A DNA stretch of 7,116 nt from Rubrobacter sp. (GTDB lineage: Bacteria; Actinomycetota; Rubrobacteria; Rubrobacterales; Rubrobacteraceae), in NCBI GenBank assembly GCA_013815575.1, contig JACDFX010000082.1, positions 1-7,116 of the forward strand, given 5' to 3'. A program made the translations under genes and the position numbers. Positions 1 to 5,762 of the stretch are shown here, one piece after another (position 1 is the stretch's first letter; every line of letters starts with the position of its first letter). The notes under the pieces were generated by a model. It saw only the letters and a program-made list of their open reading frames with translations, was not told the origin of the DNA and did no database searches.

Positions 1-1
1 G

Positions 2-352
2 GGCGACGGTGAGACGTCCTTCCGCCACCTCAGGGAGAGCCTGGCCCTCGCGGAGGCGCTCGGAGATCCGGAATCCAAAGTGGCGGCCCTCAACAACCTG
101 GCCCTCGCCCTGGGAGCCGGGGGGGAGACCGAAGAGGCCCTCAAGATCGCCGAGACCGCCCTGGAACTGTGCGTCAGGCTCGGAGACCGGCACAGGGAGG
201 CGGCGCTTCGCAACAACCTGGCGGATTTGCTTCACGCGGCGGGCCGCGAGGAAGAGTCCATGGCGCACCTCAAGCGGGCAGTCGAGATCTTCGCCGAGAT
301 CGGCGAGCAAGATCGGCTACGGCCGGAGATCTGGAAGCTCGTCGAGTGGTAG
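2..352 (+). CDS. TPR-repeat protein, C-terminal end (5' partial)
   Basis: The frame is open from base 2 to a TAG at 350-352, giving 116 residues of a protein whose start lies outside the window. The visible part is tetratricopeptide-like. Helical repeats carry the signatures LAEALGDPESKVAALNNLALAL, broken as LGDPE/ALNNLA, then ALELCVRLGDRHREAALRNNLADLLHAAGR and a last HLKRAVEIFAEIG unit, so about two and a half TPRs. It ends in PEIWKLVEW, a tail I associate with large actinobacterial regulators (adenylate cyclase, AAA/LuxR or SARP-like ATPases) that carry C-terminal TPR arrays; that association is from memory. TPRs normally mediate protein-protein contacts. The effector domain is not visible, so the function cannot be assigned. 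The gene converges on the minus-strand cupin gene, with 193 bases between the two stops. Confidence 0.85.
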   Translation, partial: GDGETSFRHLRESLALAEALGDPESKVAALNNLALALGAGGETEEALKIAETALELCVRLGDRHREAALRNNLADLLHAAGREEESMAHLKRAVEIFAEIGEQDRLRPEIWKLVEW

Positions 353-384
353 GAGGGCTTCGGGCCCGGGCTCTCTTTCGTCCC

Positions 385-528
385 CAGATTCTTGGGACGG
401 CGTGAGACGATCAGGACGCCTAAAGTGGAGAAGGTCGGCCCGATCAGGGTGGACTCGATCCAGTACGCGTAGAAGGGTACCTCCGAACGATTCGCCAGGG
501 CGAGGACGTGCGCCCCGACGACGATAAC
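385..528 (-). pseudogene. Relic of the N-terminus of a sensor-like multi-pass membrane protein
   Basis: In the supposed gap between the TPR and cupin genes, the minus strand (codons from 526-528 down to 385-387) reads as about 48 residues. They include the hydrophobic stretch VIVVGAHVLALANRSEV, then FYAYWIESTLIGPTF, then STLGVLIVSRRPKNL. This resembles the first part of the two paralogues at the right end of the window, where a hydrophobic helix leads into TVGALVASRRPENPIGW (minus-strand gene starting at 5762) or VVGALLVARRPGNPIGW (minus-strand gene starting at 7013). The likeness is lost after RRPKN, just before the TPR gene end, and no start codon or RBS precedes it. It is therefore best read as a doubly truncated remnant of a further family member. 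The similarity was judged by eye and rests mainly on the second helix plus the SRRPKN motif. Confidence 0.6.
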
Positions 529-545
529 CTGGCCACGCCCTACGG

Positions 546-1244
546 CTACCCCCAGAGAATCTTCCGGCGCCCCCCGCGCCGCCGCAGCAGCGCGAAGGCG
601 AGTACGGCGAGAGATCCCGTAGCTAGGAACGCCACCCTTCCGCCCGAAATTCTTGCCGGCCCACTTCTCCGCGCCTCCGGGACGGGCTCAAGCCCCGTGT
701 AACCATCGTCATAGCCGAGCAACCGGCCCACGCGCGCAAGCGCCGTGTTGAGCGCCAGGGAGGCCTTCCACACCGGCATCGGTATCTGGGTGGGGTAGAA
801 ATCGTCCCTGGATTCGTCGAGCAGTACCGCCATCCGCAGCAGGCGCCCGGGAACGGCCATCTTGCCTATCTTCGAATCTTCAGCTATGGCGAAGACGGCC
901 TCTATCAGGGGCTCGAAGCGTAGCGCGGGCCGTAGCTCGGAGACTATTAGCAAACCCTCAGCGTCGCTGGGGTTGCGCCAGGCGTGGGGCACGTCCGCCG
1001 GCCCGACTACCCTCTGACCCTCAACGTACACCCGCTCGTGTCCTGCCACGCGTCCCTTCAACGTGCCGGAGACGATCTCGTGGCGCTCCTCCTGGCGCGG
1101 GTGGACGTGTTCGGGGATCGAAAAGCCCGGTGGGAGAAGGTACTCGAACCTCAACAATTCACCGTTCGTCTCCCTGGTTGTCTTCAGGAAGGTTATTCGC
1201 TCTCCGGTAAGAGGATTCTCTATAGTGTCGCCTGCGTTTGCCAC
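546..1244 (-). CDS. Cupin-domain protein with C-terminal transmembrane anchor
   Basis: The product is 232 residues. Residues about 30-110 form a single cupin_2-type beta barrel. The first metal-binding motif is visible as PEHVHPRQEERHEIVSG, with His46, His48 and Glu52/53; the second is GPADVPHAWRNP with His87. Together they make the usual two-His, Glu, His metal set. Residues about 110-195 are a helical region of unknown role (SELRPALRFEPLIEAVFAI, then DFYPTQIPMPVWKASL). Residues about 204-220 (VAFLATGSLAVLAFALL) form one membrane helix followed by RRRGGRRK, so the barrel is probably tail-anchored with the basic end in the cytoplasm. The start is GTG at 1242-1244, chosen because AAGGAG lies seven bases upstream. 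The substrate cannot be predicted, since cupins range from dioxygenases to sensors. The gene lies 100 bases downstream of the small membrane-protein gene and may be co-transcribed with it. Confidence 0.85.
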   Translation of the reverse strand: MANAGDTIENPLTGERITFLKTTRETNGELLRFEYLLPPGFSIPEHVHPRQEERHEIVSGTLKGRVAGHERVYVEGQRVVGPADVPHAWRNPSDAEGLLIVSELRPALRFEPLIEAVFAIAEDSKIGKMAVPGRLLRMAVLLDESRDDFYPTQIPMPVWKASLALNTALARVGRLLGYDDGYTGLEPVPEARRSGPARISGGRVAFLATGSLAVLAFALLRRRGGRRKILWG

Positions 1245-1251
1245 GGCATCT

Positions 1252-1257
1252 CTCCTT
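1252..1257 (-). promoter_or_regulatory. Ribosome binding site AAGGAG of the cupin gene
   Basis: On the minus strand AAGGAG ends seven bases before the GTG at 1242-1244. This fixes a GTG start. The ATG visible at 1247-1249 is in another frame. Confidence 0.75.
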
Positions 1258-1344
1258 CGGCCCCGTTCTGTGTCCTTTCGCTGGCGCGGTGCGGCCGGTC
1301 GCGACGTCCTTGGTCAGCGCGCGTACACGAACTACGTCCGATTC

Positions 1345-1728
1345 CTACGCCCTGAGGGTCCGGCGGGCCGTCCGGTGACGACGCGCCGTGGAGACCGCCG
1401 TGGCGGTGGGCGCCGCGTCGGGAGCTGCCCGGGGAGTTGCCCGCTTCTCATCAAGCTCGACGAGGACGTAGCGGGCGTTGGCGTCGCCGTACTCGATCAC
1501 CCTGGGCCCGCCGGGACGGGACCCGGCGAAGAGCCCCGCCAGGCCCACGAAGAGCAGCGTCAGGGCGAGCAGGATCACACCCGATCCGACGGCCTGGTAG
1601 CCCGTATGGGCCGCCTCGCCGAGCCCGGGAACGTAGATCGTCAGGTTCAAGAGGTCAGAGAACGTCATGAACATACCGCCCACGGTGGCCGCCAACCCCG
1701 CCCACCGCATCATCCACAGACCCTTCAT
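1345..1728 (-). CDS. Small membrane protein of unknown function
   Basis: The product is 127 residues. A start helix at about residues 8-24 (RWAGLAATVGGMFMTFS) is followed by an external-looking loop (LNLTIYVPGLGEAAHTGYQ) and a strong hydrophobic helix at about 47-68 (VGSGVILLALTLLFVGLAGLFA). The remaining 58 residues are hydrophilic and become Ala/Pro/Arg/Thr rich (ATPRAAPDAAPTATAVSTAR), probably a disordered basic tail. The ATG at 1726-1728 is preceded on the minus strand by GAGGAG seven bases away, a good ribosome binding site. The family is not recognised. The change from a clean two-helix hairpin to a low-complexity basic tail could mean that an ancestral four-helix protein lost its second half, but no continuation was found in another frame. 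It probably heads a transcript with the cupin gene. Three phased CGTTACG boxes lie about 50-80 bases upstream of its start. Confidence 0.65.
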   Translation of the reverse strand: MKGLWMMRWAGLAATVGGMFMTFSDLLNLTIYVPGLGEAAHTGYQAVGSGVILLALTLLFVGLAGLFAGSRPGGPRVIEYGDANARYVLVELDEKRATPRAAPDAAPTATAVSTARRHRTARRTLRA

Positions 1729-1778
1729 CCCGTCTCTCCTCTCGGATCGCCGTCTACACCCCCACCATAGCCCTCCAC

Positions 1779-1808
1779 CGTTACGGGTCCGTTACGGGGG
1801 ACGTTACG
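1779..1808. promoter_or_regulatory. Three phased CGTTACG boxes, candidate regulator-binding site
   Basis: CGTTACG occurs at 1779-1785, 1790-1796 and 1802-1808, with repeat spacings of 11 and 12 bases, about one helical turn. The first two boxes are extended to CCGTTACGGG. Each box is itself nearly symmetrical (CCGT, T, ACGG). On the minus strand the boxes lie upstream of a weak -10 candidate, TATGGT (1764-1769), in front of the small membrane-protein gene. Boxes on one face of the helix at about 11-base spacing are typical of OmpR/PhoB-family response regulators, which is one possible reader. No regulator gene is present in the window to test the link. Confidence 0.5.
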
Positions 1809-2061
1809 CAGACGACTGCACGAGATTTTCTCGAAGATCCCGCCAAAATGCCTGGCGGTACCGCTCGGGTAAAATCGCACGCCAAGGGCCCGCTTCGTAT
1901 GCGCCTTTACGCGGCGCCACCAGATTTCGTGTTGTGCATCCTGGAGAGCTGACCATGCAGGATCCTGGATACAGGCTTCCGAGAAAACCCCTGATCCGCA
2001 CTCGGCCTAATAAAGCCCGAAAGTACGTCAGATGAGTGAGGCGGAGTTCTGGGGAGGTCAA

Positions 2062-2083
2062 TATACTCGGCACAAACATTTGT
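2062..2083 (+). promoter_or_regulatory. Candidate -10 box with adjacent inverted-repeat operator
   Basis: TATACT at 2062-2067 is a good -10 hexamer 58 bases ahead of the hydrolase ATG. The sequence 17 bases upstream of it is not TTGACA-like, so the -35 is weak or absent. Four bases downstream lies a perfect inverted repeat, ACAAA-CA-TTTGT (2072-2083), which would cover the expected transcription start. That position suits a repressor operator, for example of the TetR or MarR type. This is inference from position and symmetry only. Confidence 0.4.
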
Positions 2084-2124
2084 ACGTGGGTTGAGGCAAG
2101 GGAGAGGAGCGAGGAGGTGCCGCC

Positions 2125-2847
2125 ATGAGCACGTTCGTGTTGGTGCATGGCGGGTGGAACGGGGGCTGGTGCTGGGAGAAGGTGGTTCCCCTGCTGGAGG
2201 AAACCGGTCACAAAGTGGAAGCGCCGGACCTCCCCGGTCTCGGCGACGACCGGACCCCGATCTCAGAGGTCTCGTTGCAGGGCTACGCGGACCGGATCGC
2301 TCAGGTGCTGGACGCGCAACCCGAGCCGGTCGTGCTCGTCGGGCACAGCAGTGGCGGCACAGTCATCAGCCAGACCGCTGAGCAACGTCCCGACAAGGTA
2401 AAGCTGCTCGTCTACCTGGCCGCGTTCCTGTTGCGCGACGGTGAGGTGCTGTTCTCGGTGGGCGAGAACGACACGGGGTCGTTGATCTTACCGAACCTGG
2501 TGATGAGCGAGGACGGATCGTCCGCCACCATCCGGGAGGACGTCATCAAGGAAGGCTTGTTGCACGACTGCTCGGACGAAGACGTGGAGCGGGCGAAGTC
2601 CCGGTTCGTTCCCTAGGCCTTGGCCCCTTTCGCCACGCCGCTCGCCCTCTCCGAAGAGAACTTCGGCCAGATACCCCGGGCGTACGTCGAGACCCTCCAG
2701 GACCGGGCCGTCAGTCCACCGTTTCAGAAGGAGATGTACAAAAAGCTACCCTGCCAGAAGGTCGTCTCCATGACCACGAGTCACTCGCCTTTCTTCTCGG
2801 CCCCCGAGGAACTGGCCGGACATCTGGAGTTCCTCGCAAGAGGCTGA
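2125..2847 (+). pseudogene. Alpha/beta hydrolase interrupted by an in-frame TAG
   Basis: The ATG at 2125 is preceded by AGGAGG seven bases upstream. The frame runs 163 codons to TAG (2614-2616) and continues in the same frame without another stop to TGA at 2845-2847, so the ancestral protein had about 240 residues, normal for this fold. Before the stop there is LVHGG (His8-Gly10, oxyanion region), the DLPGLGDD loop and the nucleophile elbow GHSSGG with Ser75. After the stop come PLALSEENFGQIPRAYVET, then LQDRAVSP with the likely acid Asp193, and TTSHSPFFSAPEEL with the catalytic His220. The layout resembles the plant-type esterase/hydroxynitrile lyase group and its bacterial homologues, which carry many small-molecule esterases. 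The shortened product would have the nucleophile but neither Asp nor His. A TTG at 2620 could allow reinitiation, but two separate halves are unlikely to work. It is probably a young pseudogene, or a sequencing error; readthrough is possible. Confidence 0.85.
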
Positions 2848-2881
2848 TACGCGGCGGAAAGAGAAGTGATGCGGATAGCGT

Positions 2882-3154
2882 ACGCTGGGTGCGGTTCAGG
2901 AGCCGGGCGAAGTCCACGCGCGGCGCTTCGCCTTCGAGACCTTAGTCGGCGAACTGCCCCGCGTCGCGCGCGAGGCGGGCTGCGTGGGCCAGCACGCGGG
3001 TCGGGACGCAGCCGTCGTTGGTGCAGGTACCATCCATGTTCCCGCGTTCGACCAGGGCAGCCGATGACCCGAGCTCTCGGGTCCGCAGGGCCGCGGTAAC
3101 GCCGGCTGAGCCGGCCCCGACCACGACTATCTCGTGACGGTTGTCCTGAGTCAT
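2882..3154 (-). pseudogene. N-terminal remnant of a FAD-dependent pyridine nucleotide-disulfide oxidoreductase
   Basis: The ATG at 3152-3154 overlaps the P450 stop (ATGA). Seventy residues follow to a TAA at 2942-2944. They carry the FAD-binding GAGSAG motif (residues 13-18), Glu36 at the end of the second beta strand, and a redox-disulfide motif DGTCTNDGCVPTRVL with Cys44 and Cys49. This is the class I layout shared by dihydrolipoamide dehydrogenase and mercuric reductase-like enzymes. After the TAA the same frame still reads GLEGEAPRVDFARLLNRTQ, matching the expected continuation '...FADYGLEG...', so a Tyr codon has probably become TAA. Family likeness stops near 2882, and the NAD-binding and interface domains are missing. 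The gene therefore has both a nonsense change and a 3' deletion, ending next to the 3' end of the broken hydrolase. Such a flavoprotein could once have supplied electrons to the P450 or detoxified its product; that is speculation. Confidence 0.8.
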
Positions 3155-4530
3155 GCGGGACCGACAATCATGGGCAGGCCACCCCGCGGCCGGAGCGTGG
3201 CTAGGGCCTCGGCCTCGACGGGTTCGTCCGAGGTTGGTCGGAGCCGGCAGCGCCCGAGGACCGTGGCCAGGACGAGCTGGGCCTCGACGAGGGCCATGCT
3301 CTGGCCGATGCACTGGCGCGGACCGCCGCCGAACGGGAAGTAGTCGAAGCGCGGGCGTCCGTCCGTGCGGCCGGGGGCGAACCTCTCGGGGTCGAAGGTG
3401 TCGGGGCGCTGCCAGTAGTCCGGGTGGCGGTGGAGGACGTAGGGGCTGAGGGTCACGAAAGACTTGGCCGGGATGCGGTGGCCCAGGATCTCGTCTTCCG
3501 CGATGGCCTGGCGGTTGGTGATCCAGGCCGGCGGGTAGAGCCTGAGGGTTTCGTCAACGACCATCTTCGTGTACATCAGGTCTGGCAGATCCCGGATCGT
3601 CGGTACCCTGCGGTCCGCGCCGAGGACCTCGTCGAGCTCCTGGCGCAGGCGTCCCTCGACGAGGGGATGGGTCGAGATCAGGTAGAGCGCCCACGAGAGC
3701 GCGTTCGCGGTCGTCTCGTGGCCGGCGAGGAATAGGGTCATGACCTCGTCGCGTAGTTGCTTGTCGCCCATGGCCTCGCCGGACGCTTCGTCGCGCGTCC
3801 CCATAAGGAGCGCGAGCAGGTCTTCCTCGTCTCCCCCGTCGCGGCGGCGCTCGGCGATGATCGCGTACACCGCCTGGTCCACGGTGCGCATCGCGGCCCG
3901 GAAGCGCCGGTTGCGCGGGGTTGGCACACGGTGCGGCGGATAGAAGGGCACCTCGAAGCGGTAGCCGAGGTCCTCGACGATCGTGTTTATCGCCCGCCCT
4001 ATGACCTCAGGCTCCTCGCCGACGTGGGCGTGGAAGAGGGCCCCCGTCACCACGTCCAGCGCGAGGCGCGCCATCTCCACCGGAACGTCGAGCGGTTCTC
4101 CCCCCTCCATCGCCGGCCGCCAGCGCTCCAGCATGGCGAGAGTCTCATCGGTCATCAGGGCGCCGAAGGCGGCCACGCTCCTGCGGTGGAAGATGGGCTG
4201 GATCAGTCGCCGTTGGCGGAGCCACAGCGCGCCCTCGCTGGTGATCAAGCCCTCCCCCACCACCGGCTTGAAGAAGTTCAGGGTAAGGGAGCCCTTACCG
4301 TAGTTGCGGTTGTTCTCCTGGAGGACGCGCCTGATGCCGTCTGGGTGGTTGATCTGGTACCAGGTCAGGTGGGCCGTACGGTAGCGGGCCACGTCGCCGT
4401 AGCGCGTCAGGCTCCGGATAAACCCCAGCTTGTCGCGCTGGAAGTCGCGCATGCTTCCGAGGACCGGGGTCCCCCGCGGCCCCGGCGTCCCATTGGCGGG
4501 CCGCGGGCCGTTGCTGATCGTCGTGCTCAT
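3151..4530 (-). CDS. Cytochrome P450 monooxygenase
   Basis: The product is 459 residues, the usual length for a soluble bacterial P450, with no N-terminal membrane helix. The C-helix WLRQRR (Trp103, Arg107) contacts a haem propionate. The I-helix oxygen-activation motif AGHETT is at 269-274, the K-helix ExxR at Glu327-Arg330, PERF at 381-384, and the haem loop FPFGGGPRQCIG at 398-409 with the axial thiolate Cys407. All essential residues are present, so the enzyme should be active given electrons. The motif set (AGHETT, FPFGGGPRQCIG) is that of fatty-acid/alkane or xenobiotic-type bacterial P450s, but the substrate cannot be told. The true start is ATG at 4528-4530; the frame is open further upstream but only as a shadow of the membrane gene. 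GGAGG sits three bases before the ATG, rather close. The start overlaps the upstream stop by four bases, and the stop overlaps the oxidoreductase start by four. No ferredoxin or ferredoxin reductase is encoded nearby. Confidence 0.97.
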   Translation of the reverse strand: MSTTISNGPRPANGTPGPRGTPVLGSMRDFQRDKLGFIRSLTRYGDVARYRTAHLTWYQINHPDGIRRVLQENNRNYGKGSLTLNFFKPVVGEGLITSEGALWLRQRRLIQPIFHRRSVAAFGALMTDETLAMLERWRPAMEGGEPLDVPVEMARLALDVVTGALFHAHVGEEPEVIGRAINTIVEDLGYRFEVPFYPPHRVPTPRNRRFRAAMRTVDQAVYAIIAERRRDGGDEEDLLALLMGTRDEASGEAMGDKQLRDEVMTLFLAGHETTANALSWALYLISTHPLVEGRLRQELDEVLGADRRVPTIRDLPDLMYTKMVVDETLRLYPPAWITNRQAIAEDEILGHRIPAKSFVTLSPYVLHRHPDYWQRPDTFDPERFAPGRTDGRPRFDYFPFGGGPRQCIGQSMALVEAQLVLATVLGRCRLRPTSDEPVEAEALATLRPRGGLPMIVGPA

Positions 4531-5762
4531 GATCCTCCAGTCTGCGGACTCTTTCGCGCCCCTCGTCCCGGTTCGCGCAGCCACAACGAGGCGTGCTGCG
4601 GCTGCACCGTATCCCTCACAACCTCCAGCAAACCCGTGTTCAGGCCGTCGAGGTCGGTCTCCTCGCGAAGCTTGGCGGAGAAGGCCCGGAGCGTGCGGGC
4701 CGCGTCGTACTTCCTGCGGTAGAACCGGCGGTCGATAAAGCCCTGGATGCGACGCCTGAGGGGGCTGAAGAGCGCCGCGATCACCAGGGTGGAGGCGACC
4801 ACGGCGAGTGAAAACTCCTGGCCGGTGAGAGCGCGGAACATCCCCTGGAGCACCGCGATGCCCCCTAAGTAGACTAACGCCAGCGACGCGGTCAGGGCGC
4901 CGTAGACGAGGGTGCGGTTGATCAGGGCGTCTATGTCGTAGAGACGGTAGCGGAGGAGGGCTATACCCGTAGCAACGGGGAGAACCATGAAACCGAGGAT
5001 GCCCAGGGTCCAGGCGATCGAATTGGCCAGACCCGACGAGAACAGGATGCTCGCAGCGAAGCCACCACCCATCATGACGGCGGAGTAGACGAACCATTTG
5101 AGTTGCTGGCGCTGCACCCCTCTCGCCCGGCGCAGGCGAAGTATCAACGAGATCCCCGAGAGGAGCACGCCCACGTTGAGGACTACCGCACCAACAACGC
5201 CCAACACCTCCACGACACCGCCGAGGGTGCCTCCGATGCCGACCGGGTTTGCGATGGAACGGTTGGCTTCCAGAGGGCCAGGCTCAAATGCCACTCCGAG
5301 GGCACTCAGCGAGCTTCCGATAGCCGCCATCCACGCCACAAGCCGCCAACGCCGAGAGGGCAACCGGCCGTCGGGAAACAGCAGGAACAGGAACGCCGCC
5401 GCCAGGAGCAGCCCTGGCCCGGTCCAGGATGAGAGCCAGGCCGCATACTGTACGCCAAACAGTGGGGCGGAGCTTGCATGCAGCGCGTACTTGGCGTAAC
5501 TCTCGGCGAAGATCCCGACACTGAAGACGAGGCCCGCGGCGCAGAAGATCCAGCCTATGGGGTTCTCGGGACGGCGAGAGGCGACTAAAGCGCCGACCGT
5601 CGGGAACGTGAGGAGCAGCACACCGAGCAAGATAACCATGCCCGACCCGGCGCCGATTTGGCCGGAGCCAGTCAGCAAGCTGAGTAGCCCACCGAACACG
5701 GTGAGCGGTACGCACAGTACCCAGATCGACCAGGCGAGCCGGGCGGCGGTTCGGTTACTCAT
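4527..5762 (-). CDS. Sensor-like multi-pass membrane protein lacking a kinase domain
   Basis: The start is ATG at 5760-5762 (MSNRTAARLAW), with GGGGGAG eight bases upstream, giving 411 residues. About nine or ten hydrophobic helices are visible between residues 11 and 334. Conserved signatures are SRRPENPIGW (62-71), LFPDGRLPSRRW (128-139), LRRARGVQRQQLKWF (210-224) and RYRLYDIDALINRTLVYG (271-288). After the last helix come FIDRRFYRRKYDA (342-354) and a predicted amphipathic helix with DTVQPQHASLWLRE (384-397). To my knowledge this is the membrane plus linker part of a family of actinobacterial and chloroflexal sensor histidine kinases. Here the protein stops 14 residues later, with no GAF, H-box or HATPase. 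It may sense membrane or lipophilic signals and signal through a partner. It shares long stretches, including a 21-base identical DNA run (4899-4919 and 6130-6150), with the upstream paralogue. Its stop overlaps the P450 start (ATGA). Confidence 0.85.
   Translation of the reverse strand: MSNRTAARLAWSIWVLCVPLTVFGGLLSLLTGSGQIGAGSGMVILLGVLLLTFPTVGALVASRRPENPIGWIFCAAGLVFSVGIFAESYAKYALHASSAPLFGVQYAAWLSSWTGPGLLLAAAFLFLLFPDGRLPSRRWRLVAWMAAIGSSLSALGVAFEPGPLEANRSIANPVGIGGTLGGVVEVLGVVGAVVLNVGVLLSGISLILRLRRARGVQRQQLKWFVYSAVMMGGGFAASILFSSGLANSIAWTLGILGFMVLPVATGIALLRYRLYDIDALINRTLVYGALTASLALVYLGGIAVLQGMFRALTGQEFSLAVVASTLVIAALFSPLRRRIQGFIDRRFYRRKYDAARTLRAFSAKLREETDLDGLNTGLLEVVRDTVQPQHASLWLREPGRGARKSPQTGGS

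Larger units (their letters stand above)
1729..2124. other. Divergent intergenic region, 396 bases
   Basis: This gap separates the minus-strand membrane gene (start 1728) from the plus-strand hydrolase (start 2125), so it should hold both promoters. It is more A/T rich than its flanks, especially at 1820-1875 and 1980-2085. It contains the CGTTACG boxes and the TATACT/inverted-repeat element listed separately. It also has a small perfect hairpin at 1821-1833 (CGAGA, three-base loop, TCTCG), a ten-base palindrome at 1855-1864 (GCGGTACCGC), and two copies of ATCCTGGA near 1940 and 1970. Open frames cross it on both strands, but none has a convincing RBS, start or recognisable motif. No tRNA or transposase remnant was recognised. 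Confidence 0.6.

Noticed and set aside
9..527. Plus-strand open frame of 172 codons overlapping the TPR gene
   Set aside because: It is Arg/Ser-rich shadow coding with no motif; the frame from base 2 gives clear TPR sequence.
1804..2211. Minus-strand open frame of 135 codons across the hydrolase promoter
   Set aside because: It overlaps the start of the hydrolase and contains no recognisable motif. Its final residues (ERYRQAFWRDLRE) look protein-like but match nothing I know, and no RBS is seen.
2877..2886. Ten-base palindrome AGCGTACGCT at the hydrolase/oxidoreductase join
   Set aside because: One short palindrome is expected by chance in GC-rich sequence, and no target-site duplication or transposon end is visible around it.
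2906..2932. Possible terminator hairpin (GGCGAAG ... CTTCGCC)
   Set aside because: The 13-base loop, absence of a T tract and position inside the oxidoreductase relic make it more likely incidental.
3757..4722. Plus-strand open frame of 321 codons opposite the P450
   Set aside because: It is the antisense shadow of a strongly supported P450 gene in high-GC DNA, with no domain signature.
3151..5097. Extension of the P450 frame to a 648-residue fusion protein starting at 5097
   Set aside because: The upstream 189 codons are the out-of-frame shadow of the membrane gene. The P450 has its own ATG at 4528-4530, with GGAGG, at the expected N-terminal length.
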